Positions 37,116 to 51,100 of a DNA stretch of 64,000 nt are shown here, piece after piece (within the stretch, counting starts at the first letter, position 1; the number at the start of each line of letters is the position of its first letter). The notes beneath the pieces were generated by a model that saw only the letters and a list, made by a program, of their open reading frames with translations, ran no database searches and had not been told where the DNA came from. Source of the stretch: Pseudisothecium myosuroides (lineage: Eukaryota; Streptophyta; Bryopsida; Hypnales; Lembophyllaceae); contig OX637293.1 in the NCBI GenBank assembly GCA_951799445.1, positions 13,950,001-14,014,000 of the forward strand, read 5' to 3'. The translations under genes and the position numbers were made by a program.

Positions 37116-37136
37116 GGTGAGTGAAGAGGTATCATC

Positions 37137-40100
37137 ATGGCGGAGCCGACGAATGCAGAAATTGATCTGTCGGCTCCGTTTGAGTCTGTGAAAGCTGCAG
37201 TGAGCATGTTTGGTGAAAAAATTCCGACCAAGACGCAAGGGAGCTCCCATCCTCACGTCTCGCATGCTCCACATGCACCAGGTTCACAGTACGTCGGCAC
37301 GTACCATAGTCCTAATCACCAAGCGGAGGTAGGCACGCATTTTGTTAGATTACGCATTTGATTGATCTTCTCAACTGCTTCAATTTCACTTGATATAAGA
37401 ACTATCCTTAAAGTCAATGATATTTCAGATTCGTTATTGAACTACAGAAAAGAAGCTTATTCCAGCACTTATAAATGACATTATTCATTAGAATTTAGCC
37501 CCTAGCTTTTTCACTGAAACAAAGTCAGCACCCCTAATGTGAATGAGCTTAAGGATTTCTCTATCGTTAATACTAATTTTGAGCTGCTGAATGCATGCCC
37601 TCTTGCAGAAAATTGTCGCCCTGGAAACCGAATTGCAGCGTGCTCATTCCGAAATCAACAACTACAAGCAACAACTAGCCACCCATGAAGCTGACACAAC
37701 CGAGTCAACGCTGAAACAATCCCCGTCACTGCCGCGCAAATTATCCGATGGCGCTCGTTGGGAGGATCACCTTGATGCAGTTCTGGGTCCACGGCCTAAG
37801 GCCGTGGTGTCTGAAGACCGTGACATGGAAAATGGCAGCCTACAGAAGGAGCTGGAACTTTCCAAGAGCCAGTATCTGAGTTCTTGTGCAGGTGACCCCA
37901 CTTTGCTACAGACTCCGAGAGCATACTGTTAAGTATATTGTTCAGTTGTTAGAGTTGGACTTTTGCGAGTCAGAGCGTTGCCTTCTTCGCAGTCCTTTTG
38001 CCAGAGAATTTGGCCTTCTTCACAGTTCTTTTGCACCCATGTTGTAGATGTGGAGAAAGCCAAGGCAGAGATTACCAGACTGCAGGCTGAAGTGACATCT
38101 AGTGCCGAGCTTGAAAGTGCAAAGCAAGAGGTGAACAGGTTGCAAGGCGTGGTCAATGCAGCTTGGAATCAGCACGGAGCTTTCACCACGGAGCTGGCAA
38201 GAGCCAAGGAGGAGATTGCAGGGCTTGAATCCCAGTTGCGTGGTGCGCAGGCTTCAAGTGCAGAGCTTGCACATGCTAAGGACGCCAACAATGTGTTGCG
38301 TTCCAGCTTGGACGCCTCTTCAACCGAGCTTTCCAAAACAAGAGAGGAGGTGCTCCAATTACAAGGGCAGCATGGGGAATCTCTTTCTCAGCTTGCAACT
38401 GCACAAAGGGAGAATGAGAAGCTGCAAACTGATTTGAGCATGGCACGGGGTAACTCTTCCACTGAGTTGACGTTGGCTAGGGAACAGATTGAAAAGCTGC
38501 ATGCTGAGGTCGAGTCCGTGCGGGGACAGCATGGAAACGAGCTTGCGAGTGCCAAACAGGAAATTTTGAACCTCCAGGAACAATTGAGCAATGTGTCTCA
38601 GCAGCCTCGGGAGATTCCAGAAACCCCGAATGAGTTGGAAGCAGCTAGAGATCAGATTGAAAAGTTGCATTCTGAGCAGAGTGTTGCGTTGATAGAGCTC
38701 GCAAAGCAGAGAGAAGAGATTGGGAGGCTCCAAAACGATCTAGGTGGCTCTGGGAGGCAAACTCAGGAGTTGAAGGAAGAGATTGGGAGATTGCAGGCTG
38801 ATCTGGTAGTGTTTCAATTTGGCGGTCCTCAATCCGGTTCCAGAGAGGTAGACACTGTGGATCCGGCAGTAATGGACGAGCTCACCATGGAGTTGATGGC
38901 GACGAACGAGCACCTAGAGAAAGCCACAGCAGCCAGGATGAAGGCTGAGGTAGAGCTCGCAGCTGCCAGAGAGGAGGCTGAGGAGGCTAGTGTCCTGAGA
39001 GCAGCTTTAGACAATGTTCGGGCTGAGCTGAAAGGAGCCAAGGAAGCAGAGCGAAAATTAGGTGACACAATGACAGTGACGGAGGAGCTACGAGCGCAGG
39101 TTGCACTGATGAAAGAGAGTGAAGCGAAGGCCGCTAAAGTTGCGGCCGAATCGAACGAGGAGTTGCTGTCCCTCAACACTGCACTTACCATGGTGAGGGA
39201 ATCCGAACAGGAGTTAAGCAAGCTGGTTGATGACTTGCGGTCGGAGGTTGAGGCTCTGAAGGCCGAGCTTGTGGCTGTCAAGGAATCTGAGGGGCAAATG
39301 AGAGAGTCGTACACGACGACTAAAACTGAGCTTGAGAGTGTGAGTACGGAGTTGTCGAAAGTGAGACAAGCCGAAGAGATGGCCAGTGGAATAGTTGCTA
39401 CATCTTCCGTTGAGTTGGAGGCTTTGACAGCTGAACTGGCGACTACCAAGGAAGGTGAATCACGAGCCAAGGCCGCGTTTACAGATTACAGCCTGAAGCT
39501 TCAAAGAATGAGAGTAGAACTGGAAGATGCTTCAAAGGTCGTCGACAAGGTACTCACAGATATGCTTTATCCTGTTTTTGAGACTTATTTGCTGCGCAGG
39601 TTGGGTTCTTTTGTAAGGTGATGTGCACAGATATTCTCCTTGGGAAGTAATTTCCTTCAGTGATCATCATTGACGTCCATTGAGTCTTTTTTGCAGGCAA
39701 GGGCATATAAAATCGACTTAGACGAAGCTAATGCGAAGCTGAAAAAGTTAGTGGAATCGGAGAGGACCATGTCCGCTTCCGTGGCATCTTTGCGAGCCGA
39801 AGTGAAGAATGCACGTGCAGAGATAGAATCTGTGAGAGAGGAGGGAGAAGCTGCGTTGGCTGAGAAAGAGGAGTCAATCGAAATGGAGATGACTCAGATG
39901 AGGACGGAATGGGAGGCTGCTGTGTCAGAAGAGGCCAAGCTGAGGGAGCAAGTGTCGACATTATCTGAAACTTCGACCAAGGTTTGTTGGGTCCACTCAT
40001 AGTGCATGTATTCAGGACGCGATTAGGTTCTTGCTTCTTGCAAGTTCCAACAATGCCAGAGATTTTACACTTTCGCGATGTAGTTAATTTTATTTAGCTA

Positions 40101-41420
40101 TTACTGAGTTGTTTGTTATTGGACATTGAAATAGTTGACGGAGGAAGTGGAGGAATTAAAGACGTCGTCTGCCTCAGCAAAGGAGGAAGCAGCGGCTGCG
40201 AAGCAAGAGTTGGAGCAAGCAAGATCTCGCATTGAGACGATAGAATCAAAATTGCAGGCAGCCCTTTTAGAGGTGGAGGTTGTGAAAGCAAGTGAAGAGA
40301 ACGCTCTTTCACAGGTCAGTCGTTTGCTTTTAGGTCCCGCTACTTTTTGGAATGTGGTGATCTCAATCTCGCTCAAAGCTAACAGACATTCATGTAGAGA
40401 CGTGGTATTGCATGCTACGGTTGTGCAGCACCCACAATGAAGTCTCCATTGAATCTTCAAGCATACTAGCGTTGGCAAAGACTAGGGTATCTGTTTAGCA
40501 ATGGGCCTATGTAGGAAGTCCATTCTGATGTTCGATGTGATATCCAGGGAAAGATCAGGACACATGATCCTGATGCTGAGGCAGAGGCAGAAGCAGAGGT
40601 CAAGGAGCCTGGAGCTGAGGTGACGGTCCCTCACGAGGAGTATCAAGCCTTGAAAAGAAAGGCACGTGAGGTGGAAGAATTGGCCAGCAAGCGCGTAGCG
40701 ATGGCGATGGCACAGGTGCTGGTCTCGTTACTTTAATGAGTCTGTAATTTGAGTACGTTTAATAGTTCAAAGTATCATGTAGTGTATATTTTTCTATTTT
40801 AACTCGTGTGTTGTCCTGGTAAAGTATGTTGGTCTCTTAAAATTCAGGCACTCCAAGATTTGAGATATCCGGGCTGTCACAGCACCTGTAGCTTATGTGG
40901 TGGATGTATGAACTGGGTTGGCCAGGTAGAGGCGGCCAAAGCGGGTGAGAAAGAGACGCAGAGCAAGTTGGAGTTGGCGAAGAGAGACATTGACGCCAGT
41001 CGTGCAGAGCTCAACGAAGCCTGGAGGAAACGGGAAGAAGCTGAACAAGCCAAGTTCGCAATAGAAGGGATGCTTCGTAACCAAAGAGGAGAGCGCCGGC
41101 ACGCGCATCACCACGCTCTCAACGGCGGTCACAACGGGGGTCTGATCGCTCCCATGGCCAGTCCCAGCAATGGTGTAGGGGACCGGCAAGGCTACATGGT
41201 GAGTCCCGTTTCTGGAAACTCCCAAACCAGCAGCCCTTTGCACGCGTCGTTCTCATTTGCCACTTTTGCAAGCCCAAGCTCGCCGTCCCAGCCCGCCAAT
41301 GAGTCTCTAGCGGAGGTTCTGAACATCAAGATGCCATCTGAGGAGAAGCAAAAGAAGGCCAGATTCTCATCCAAGATCGGGTCATACTTTGTGAAGAAGA
41401 AAGATACAGGGCCGAAGTAA
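37137..41420 (+). CDS. WEB-family coiled-coil protein (WEB1/PMI2-like, DUF827)
   Basis: Coding exons: 37137-37328, 37609-37891, 38048-39549, 39697-39981, 40135-40314, 40548-40715 and 40926-41420. Junctions are GT-AG with matching phases, and the sum is 3105 nt (1034 codons plus stop). The N-terminus has the family signature IDLSAPFESVKAAVSMFGE (residues about 9-27). Most of the rest is heptad-rich coiled coil with repeated ELA, AKEE and LQ segments. Near residue 850 comes the conserved EEYQALKRKAREVEELASKR, and the tail is basic (KKARFSSKIGSYFVKKKD). In Arabidopsis, WEB1 and PMI2 form a cytosolic complex needed for fast light-induced chloroplast movement via actin; the same role here is inferred from family only. 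The leader carries a long intron and possible uORFs. Confidence 0.88.
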
Positions 41421-41885
41421 TGTGGCTACTGTCTCATAGATTATCGTGAGTTTTCTATTTCTCCTTGACCTCGTTTGCAGTGGGTCTGATGAGAATGTCT
41501 AATCTTCTGGTTCCCACTTGCAAAGGCCTGCCAGACTGATATTGTAAACGAAGACGTGAGTTTTGCTGGCACATGTAGCTGTAAGATAATTGATGGCCCT
41601 GTCTCCATGGTTGAGAGGATCCTCAGTGGTCGGGTTGGACACAATTGCGTAGCCACCTGGGTTCGTAGAGGATTGAAAGAGACTGGCTTTCAAGGCGTCT
41701 AGAGATGCCGTCCATGCCACCTTTTCGAAGGTGCGTTGTATCATCGATTTTTTGATGTTTTGGGAAGTATTACATCGTTGTATTAATGAAATGGTTTTCT
41801 GGCGTTTTTGGGAAGAGTTCTGGTTCTGCTGTTTGGAGCTGTGGTTCTGTCTGGCGATCCATTTCTTATTATCATGTAGCCTTAA

Positions 41886-42766
41886 CCCCTCTTAGCGCTC
41901 GGACTCCCAGAATCTGGACGATGAACAGAACAGACGGAGGTTCCGACTTCCAACATCAGGAAAAAGCCCCAGTACTGAAGCAATAGGGGGGTACTTTCCT
42001 GATGAAGGGCTTTTTTGACCACAGAACTTCTCATTCTCATTCATCCAAACCAATGTTTGGCTTTTAAAAAACCACAATTTCTGTATGATGAATTTGATGA
42101 ACTTGAGGTAAATAATACTATCTCCGTCCCAAAACGATCTTCTTGTTGGACAAAATGTTCCAAATTAAGGCTAAAAATAACATTTAAAAAATCAGTTTCA
42201 TGCTATAAGTAGAGTTTGGTGCACTCTTATTGTCTTGTAAACTTTGAATTTTGGAGCCCTTTTCAAAGTGTAGTTTTGGAGTTTTGAAAAGAAGAATTTT
42301 TTAGGCATTTTCGAGGAGCACCAGTGGTCAATTAATTGTTTAGTGTGAGGTCGTAATTTTGTAGGCATTTAGTATATGCCCAAGACCATGTATGATCCTT
42401 TTTTCCACCCCTCAAAGCTTCATTTTCTTCAATTGGGCATTATTCAAAGAGATACAAAAAATAGAATGAGTAGTATTGATTGACCCTTTCACTCATTTCA
42501 TGTGTCTTTTGATTGATGATTGCATGGATGGAGGAGAAACTACTACTTGGAATTGTTTTGTTGGTCCCAAATTGCAATATAAAACCAAATCTGACCAATT
42601 TGCAACGTCACAAAGTACTACAGGAAGATCATTTTGGGACAAAAAATTAAGGCCAACAGGAAGATCATTTTGGGATGAAGGGAGTATATATTTATAAAGA
42701 TATAAGCAAAAATGTGCAAAAATTCAAGGAAGGATTCAAGAAAGGATTGGTTAACCTGCTAAGGGG
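41886..42766. mobile_element. TTAA element (copy 5) with a nested Stowaway-like MITE
   Basis: It starts CCCCTCTTAGCGCTC after TTAA (41882-41885) and ends GCTAAGGGG before TTAA (42767-42770). The 881 bp include the TA-flanked element 42118-42684. It lies just downstream of the WEB-family gene. Ends are partly diverged. Confidence 0.55.
42118..42684. mobile_element. Stowaway-like MITE (Tc1/mariner type)
   Basis: The left end CTATCTCCGTCCCAAAACG and the inverted right end CTCCCTTCATCCCAAAATG both continue into GATCTTC.TGTTGG. TA lies outside (42116-42117 and 42685-42686). The right terminal block is duplicated in tandem (near 42622 and 42659). The CTCCCTCCGT-like start is the Stowaway hallmark. 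Confidence 0.8.
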
Positions 42767-43267
42767 TTAACCAACACGTGTTTCCATTTTAAACATGTTG
42801 TCGTGGAGTGTTTTTAAATGTTATGTCTTGGTCTATGAATATATGTACATTTTCAGTTTGCCTATGCTAGAAAATAGCATCCAAGACACTTTGTGAGAAG
42901 CCTAAATGCATTGTTGTTCACTAGAATTCTTAATGGTTTATTGCTCTTGAATGCTTCTGATGTCATCTAGTTGGGGGATTGAACTGATCAATTACATTAA
43001 TAATGAAATTTAGTGTTATTTATCCTATAATGTACTACCCTAATGCTTATTTAGTTGACAAATAGTGTTTCATGTTGACAATTAGTGTTCATAGTGGATA
43101 TTAATTTAGTGCAAAGTGAACCATCTTGGTTCTAATTTAGTTTTTTGGTGGAAACTTAGTTGTCAATTAGTATTCGTGTTGCTATTTACTGTTGCAAAAC
43201 TAAATTTCATTCCTAGTATAGTATCAAAGAAAAGTTGAACATACACCTAAAGTAAGAGGTTCTTAAC

Positions 43268-43506
43268 CCCTGTGCGTCACAGAGCGGACAACAAAAATGA
43301 TTAGCTTTTCCGGAGCAGACGTAATAACTTCAACAATATTCGGTTGCAGAAGTTTTCACCGTTCTAATTTGCAGCCAACTTAGTGATGCATGCAAATCAA
43401 CAATTTCCAAGAAAATCCACCGTGCGGATTTCGAGATGATGAGGTTTGATCAACCAAGGATTTAGGTCTTGAAGATCTGAAAAACGTCCCCTCTAACACA
43501 CAGGGG
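43268..43506. mobile_element. TTAA-flanked MITE (copy 6)
   Basis: CCCCTGTGCGTCACAG follows TTAA (43264-43267), and CTAACACACAGGGG precedes TTAA (43507-43510). 239 bp, no ORF. Confidence 0.65.
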
Positions 43507-43519
43507 TTAAAGTGCTCAA

Positions 43520-43631
43520 GCTCTAAAATTGCCCACCTCCTCAAATGTACATTATTTCTACATGTTTCTTTTTCATTGTACCAACAATGTATAAATAGTG
43601 TCACATTTGAGGAGGTGGGCAATTTTAGAGC
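43520..43631. repeat. Perfect 29-bp inverted repeat with a 54-nt loop
   Basis: 43520-43548 (GCTCTAAAATTGCCCACC...) is the exact inverse of 43603-43631. A transcript of either strand would form a perfect 29-bp hairpin. It could be a snapback MITE or a small-RNA precursor. It sits 10 bp from the end of the TTAA element at 43506. Confidence 0.9.
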
Positions 43632-46228
43632 CAATGCCATTTCAACTTCAAAAATTTATAATTAATTCCACAAAGCTCCAAAAAATATGAAACAACTTGG
43701 ACTAGATGCCAATTCCATTTGTCTTTCAAGGAAAAGTTACTGAAAAATATTTCAAGAAGTTTCACCTTCCCAAATTCAGTTTCAGCTCTTAAATGGGAGC
43801 TTTATGGACCTCCTATCTTATGAGGAATCCACCATCAGATTAACCTCAGGAAATGGTGTATGAAAATCTGTGCTTACACTTACTCATATGCCTGCACGTG
43901 AGCCAAATTCTACTCTTGAATGTACTGAAAAGTACACAATTTCAACAGTTTTTTTTGCTGAAATTAACCCTGTAATGCTGCTTTGGGCACAAAGAGTCCG
44001 TTTGGATGACCTCGCCTAAGACTGCGGAATGGAAAAAAGCATTTTTTCATTCAATTTTTTATTTTCTAAAGTTGCATGAGTATGTTTTCAGTGAATAGTA
44101 TTGTAAATTTCCTAATTATGGTAATACTGAATTTTCTACTGAAGAAAGTGCTTAATCCAGAGATCATCCTTGTAGTGTCTTTTGGCTATTTCTTGCTATT
44201 TACTCTTGATGTGAATTTTAGGCATAAAAATGATATTTTTTGAAGTTGAGTTCAACTAATGAAATGAAGCTTATCAATTGTAGTTTCTACTCCAATTAGA
44301 TTTTTTGAAAAATTCTTAAATTTCAATATTTTATAGCAATATGAACTTTGGGCCTACAACCATGGTTTCCTAATTTTAAGTTTTAGAGTGATACAATAAT
44401 TTTGGTTTGTAACATGATGTTATACACTGTAATGTACATCTATGGTAAAAAATTTAGATTTTCTAAGTATATTTTCTATTTGATATGAATTTTCTTCATT
44501 TAAAAAAAAATTCACAGTAATTTCAAATTTTTTCCAAAAAATTTAAAAACTTTATGACTTAATAGTAGACATAACACTTCATCTTTATAAAATAAATATA
44601 AAAATTTCTATTCATAACTAGTTGCAAAATGGCAGCAAATGGAGTGATGGATAGTGAATCTTGAAAGCAATGGTCAAAGGCCCATCCTTCCACGAATAAT
44701 GTCAGACTTTTGAATCTCTTTTTTTAGTTGTTACCAACAATGGCAAAAGATTGGTCTAAAGGCTACTTTACACTTGGAATCAAGCCAATAAAAACTTTTG
44801 AGTACTTTGACAAGTCAAGCGCTTACAAATGGTATGACTTGATAGTTTTTAGAATCTATTCTTTTTTTAATTTGGTCCTGAGTATAAAATGGCCCGCAAC
44901 TTACATTGCTAACTATTTGATTTGTTTGTTGCATAATGAACATCTAACAAGTTTGCTTCTACTAGAATATTAAGGGAAGCTATTTGCCTCACTAAATAAT
45001 GTCATACAATCATTCAAATACACAAAAAGAATACGAAATAATACCATTAGACCTCAACTCTAATGAGTTGGCACCAAATGCCAACTTGCCACATGTAAAC
45101 ATCACTTTGTGATGTTTTGAATTGTCATGTTAATTGTCAAACGACAGGCATGCAATATTCAATTGTGGTTGAGTAAACTAGTTGCAAGTAAAAAGTTTGG
45201 AGATGACTCTTGACATTGATGTATAATTGTCGATTTTTAATTGTGCAGGTTTGTTTGTGCGACACTTGAAGAGTTTTATAAATGCATGCAAGACAAGTCG
45301 TTGACTTGTCATTACCAAACTTTGCAAGTAGAGAAGATAAAAGGAGAACTATGAATGAAAGTAAAAAAAATGGCCTTGGAAAATTTCCATTTACTTTGAA
45401 TTTGGTTTGCTATATTTCTAAAATGATATCCTATAATAAAAATAAAAAAAGAGCCAAGAGAAAATAGAAAAAGCTCAATAAGGAATGAATTGCAAACCTT
45501 TCTCAGTATTTATGGCTAAGATCAAGTATACTACATTTTAATCAATTTAATAGTTGATTCAAGGCTTAGTCTCATGCTATTAATCTAATTTTTCTAGGGG
45601 GCCAATCCACCTAATAATTTGCTTCCCAAACCCACATACATTGCCTTGGTCTTGAACTACTTCCTTGGTTAGCGCACCTTTTTTCCCCTCTTCTAAGGGA
45701 TCCAATCCAAAACCCAAACACGAAGATCATCTCATGGTTGCACGCCAAGATACAAGCTCTTCAATAGAGTGGTGGAAAAAGATACAAACTAATTCATCAT
45801 AAACCACCCCAAAAGAAACTACATGCATGACAATGACCAACCAATGCATGAGATTGTGCACAAAAGCATTTGGATTCTTTTTTCAAGTGTGTTGAGAGAT
45901 AACTTCTCAAGACTGCTATGGATGAAGAGGATTTATAATCAATCCCTATCAATAATCACACCAAGTGCACAATAAATACAATAAATTTAATGGACGCACC
46001 TCCATAACATTCTTGAGCTTCAAGGTAGGGAACCCTTTGCTTTCTAAGAATCAAGGCTCCTTTCACTATAGAACATCTTGAATGCAAGCTTGCCCATGCA
46101 TTGTGGGCCGTGGTAACTCGAATATACTTTTGTTATAGTGATACTGTAGAAGAAGAAGCCCCCCGCCTTCCTATTCAAGAATGTTCCTATTCAAGAATGT
46201 TATGCCATAAAAGTGTTCAAACAATGTC
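43632..46228. other. Gene-free AT-rich region
   Basis: No recognised gene. The 44728-44973 (+) frame has no known domain. The 3' end of the TTC39-like transcript presumably lies just left of 46229. Confidence 0.5.
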
Positions 46229-48110
46229 CTACAATGCATCAAAGAATATGTCACTGGTAGGAGCACCGTCGGTTGAATCTTCCGAGTCTTTCCACTCCCC
46301 GTCGTCATCAGTTGCTTCAACTGTGGTGCTTCTCTGAACAACCCACAATCGAAGTTAAGCCAACAAGGAATTCCTGTTCCCAACTCTTCAGGTAATCACA
46401 CCATAAAAGTGACACTAAACGGCAACAACACTAAATACGAGATTGACCATGGTTTCCATATTTAAGTGTAAAAACTTTTGTTTTGTTGTCTTGTTGGCAA
46501 TAAAAGAAGGAAATTTTAGATTCTCTTAGAATGCATGTTTTAAACATGGTATGAATAAACTGTGAATTTTCAAAGTGCTAAAAATAAGTATCCAAAACTG
46601 ACATTAGACTCTTGAGATTAGAGACTGTAAAATGTAACCTGGATCTTACAATCTACAAAACGTTTGATGTTCACTAAAAAATTCTTGAACTCGCTTCATT
46701 GGTCCCTCCTACAGTGGTTCCAGCAGTGGTACTGAAGATGTTTTGTCTACGATAAAACCATTAACTTCAAGTTCGTCTGCTCTCTTCTTATGCATCGTGA
46801 AATAGAAGGGAGAGGGCATACTGGGTTCAAGAATGGTATGTAGCTCCACAATCACAAACAAGGATTCTAATGAATATTACAACCACCGACTGAACTGATA
46901 CCAGAAATTGCGACAAAGCAAAAAATACTTTCAAGAGCACAAACCTCTTCCCCCATGAGATTCTGAATGGCTCCACGGGCAGCATGCACACGTCCCAAAA
47001 GGCGCCATAAGAAGTTGTAGTCTTGTTTGAAGCCTTCTGCCAACGCAAGCTCCTTCTTGGCCTGAAAGTAGAGGATATCAAAACTGTTAGGGACCTGTTA
47101 TAGAGATGTAAACAACTGTATCGCTTTCTGCACTGCCCAAAATAAATGAAAAAAGAATCCTTGATATTTGCACCATCCAGGATTTTGCCAAAGTACAATT
47201 TGACTCTTGTACCAAAAGTAATCACTCCACAGCTCTATAGTGATCTCACAAAAATCACTCCTACATGTGCTGGAATGCTTAAACAAACACATAGTCTCTT
47301 CTACCTTATTTCATAGGATTGCATTCCAAGGAATAGATTCAGAAGATTCCAAACAACATTCATGTTAAAAATCAAGTTTCGAAGGTAGCAAGGGCTGTTT
47401 CATGCCAAGTTTGCAATTTGCGTACCTCTAGTAAAAGGGAAAAATCACTGGCACTGTTTGAATCATCTTTGACTCGCTCTGTGTGTTGGATGATGAGCAG
47501 CAATGCACGTTCATATGCCGCCATGGGAATGCAGAAAAGCTCGCTCTCCACATAACACGTCGTCTCCCTGAAAAACGCGATTCTTTTGAGAATTTCTCAC
47601 AGACGACACTATCATGGTTATGCCCTAATTGCCCAAGCAGAAAATAGAAAGTCCAAATCGGCAGTTCATAGTCGATATGTTTTGAAACTTTACAGTTTTA
47701 AAACATATTTCTATAATTTAAAAAATGGCGGGTATGATAACTACTTTCTGTTAATACATTTTGTTACTCTCCTCAAAACGTTCTAATTATTTACTTCAAC
47801 TCCTGTAGATATGGAACCAATCACTTTGGGACATTTGAGCACTTATCCACGTTGAGATTACCTCACAAACTCCAGGCATGGACGAGCCTCATCAAGTTTT
47901 CCAAGTTCCCGCAAAGCTGTGCCTTTGATAAGATTGCACAAAGCCTGCTCATCGTCTGCTGTTTCATCTTCATCGTCCTGAAGTAAGAACAATATTTTAC
48001 TATCAGCCAACACCCAGATACCATAGGAAAAAGAAATGCAAATAAGCACCGGTAAAAAGAAAATTTCTTCACTGCGAAATCACATTCTAAACCACATCAG
48101 CATGTGTGTG

Positions 48111-48147
<37 letters not shown>

Positions 48148-51100
48148 CAATTTACCCAGATCAAAGAGAACAGCAATGGTGGGATATAAACCTCTGAAAA
48201 TTCTTCTTCAGAGCCTCGTTCATCGCCACGGGCCTCATTCTCTGGTGTATTCAATCCTGTCTCTGCCTCTTCGACAATGTGCACAATTCCTTCCAGTTTT
48301 TCTGCCGGCATCTACAAACAGAGAGCATCCACAAAAATCTGCCGCTATTAACCCTAAGTATCCAAATGGCCAACAGTGTCTGCTTTCATATCGATACGGG
48401 TTGAAATAAATCATTACTAATAGAAAGAAGACATCATGACCTACATTTTTTAACCAAAGAAATTGACGCTTTGAAAGCTACTATAATCCACTACTAGCTT
48501 CGAAAGTGGAGTTTTATCTTTAGTTTTAGGCAATAGAGGTTAATTAGTGATATGTATTCATGGGCAAGGTGAAAATCTATTGAGCTCATTGTAGATGATC
48601 AATGAAGACTATTTCGATTAATACCTACCTGAGGAAAAGAATTCCATAGATAGAGGAACTCGACTCCACAAATTTGTCCCTGCAAACCTTTCACTCCCTC
48701 CTCTGTGTCCAATGCATGGTCCTTCACCTGCAACACATACCTCAGCCTTAAAAATCGTCGTTTGCAAAAGACAATACAGGATTTGTCAAAGATCAAAATA
48801 GTTGAGACAACAATTAAGTAACAAATTGCCGACAAAAAGGAAAGAGAGGCTTTTAGTACACACAAAGGCGTGGAAATCAAATGCAGCAGCACCGCTTACT
48901 TTCCTCAAGGCATACTGCTCCTCAGCTAACACTCGGCCAGAGATTGTTCCACGCATGAGTCCTTTAACCTGATATCAGGAACAAATGTGAAAGAGAGAAA
49001 GAGTGGTTGTTCCAAATGAGTTGAATAACAAAAAGGCAGATACAGTCAGCCCTCCATTAGTGTTACCTCATAAGTGTTATGGAAATTTGCGCTCCCGTAA
49101 AATATAAACTATCAAGTGTTGAGTGTTGATATGAATTGTTTAGCTCCCTACTTCATTGATTTGACTTTGATAAGTGACAGAGTGGAAAAAGTTGAGATAA
49201 AAATGGAAATAGTTGTGGGATTCAAAGATGTTGACAGTGCACTTAAGACTTTGAAGAAATTTTTGGAGCAAAGACCTAATGACATCATCAAGAATATCCA
49301 AGCACTTCAAAAGCAAATACAATCTTGGCATGTAAAAAAATCTCATGAAACTACTATAGATTCTTTCTTTCAACTAGTTTAAATGAATGATGATGCATAT
49401 TTTTGGTACTTTCATCTTTTATTTTTAGACATTACATATTTACTTTTGAAGTCTTATAAATGTTATTTTTGTAAATGCTACATATTAGCGAGATCAATTT
49501 TCATAAGTGTTAGATGTTAATACTCTATATGTGTTACAGTATTGTCTGCGCCTGACCAGTAACACTTATGGAGGGCTGACTGTAAAATACAGGACAGTAT
49601 TCTTAGGTTTAGCAAATCTCATACACACCTTAGAGAACCTCATAACAGCGGCCTTGGATTCTCCACACATGGCAAGGCACACACCCTGTTGCCAGAACCA
49701 ACGTCAAGTCCGTCAAAAATCCAGAGATAGATCGTGAACTTCTTAACCTCTACATGCCCATATGGCTAGAAGTGTTTGCTTCCATCTCAACAGGACTTTA
49801 AATAATTATATAGGAAACTGCAAGGAATGTGACTAAATGTATCCATAGAAAGAAGAAATTATACCCTAGATGTTTAAAGAATGGAAATATGTATTGAATG
49901 TTACTGAAATCAACTATTAGATTCCGAATTAAGCTTTCTATTTTGAGCTTGGGCACTTAGGGGTTAATTTAGGTGGCAAACGAAGGTAGAAGACCCTTTC
50001 ATTTCATTGCAGGCACCGAAAAAACAGTTCATGTGAAAAGGGCCTACATGCAAGTAAGCAAAGAATGCCTTGGACCACACACTGTCTTCTTCCAGCTCTT
50101 CCCAGTACTTTTCTGCAGCTTTCCACTGCGTACATGAAACATAAAGTTTAGCTCAAATTTCTTCACACCTGCTTTAAGACCATAAAAATGTTCTGTGTAA
50201 CCGCAAAGAAAGGTGACTAGCTCACGGTGGGTTTAATGTTACCTCTAATTGCAACATGTGACTCAGTCCTAGTTCATAAACCCATGCATGTCGCAGTTTA
50301 AAAAACTTCGAATCGGGTGGTAATTTGAGTCCCTGCAAAAAGAGGACATACTTAATCCAAAATGCCACTTCCATATTTTCAGGAGTTGGGAGTAAATCAT
50401 TCAGGAAGATTCAAGGAACGTAACAACATGTAGCAATAGTAAGAAGAAATCAAATCCAACAAATTTGAACATTACAAACAAGTTTAAAATGTTACTATAA
50501 TCGACTATTAGCATCCAAAGTGGACTTCCTGTTTCTAGTTTGGGCATTAGGGGTTGAAGTATCATTGATGCGGTCAGTCTTGAAAATTGTCAGTCATGTT
50601 GATCTATTCAAGTATGAAGGTCTGCCACATTGCTACATCCAAGACCATACCTCTTCCAGTTTCAGAAAACAATCGAAAGACCCTGTCAAATCCCGCTTGA
50701 GCCTTTGCAGACGACCCCTGTAAAAGCTGCAATCAACATGCATCGAGTGTGTTATGTTGTGACGCTTGATGAATGTGTAAAACATAGAGCATAAATGCTG
50801 AGGATGTCAACAAGCTACCTGAGGAAAAAGCTGTCAGGGAAGTTAGTCTGTAGGATGCCAAGAACTCGTTCAGCACTTGCAATGTGTTCTTCCCTTTCCT
50901 GTGTAATCCAAGCAATACACAAGGTCACGATGATGACACATTATTGGGCCGTCTAAAAATATAACCCTCATTCTAGCCAAGGATTCCCGAACGTAAAATG
51001 ATCAATTTGATTGATCATACTGCAAAAATATCATTCAAATGGGACCAAACTTTACATCATCAATACCAGTGAAGAGCATTGCATGTGTTTATCAATCAAT

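Noticed and set aside
38829..39470. 213-codon - strand ORF
   Set aside because: Antisense shadow of the WEB-family coiled coil; Ser/Ala-rich composition mirrors Glu/Lys codons.
43964..43990. Another TTAACCCTGTAATGC-type left end
   Set aside because: No matching right end was found within several kilobases.
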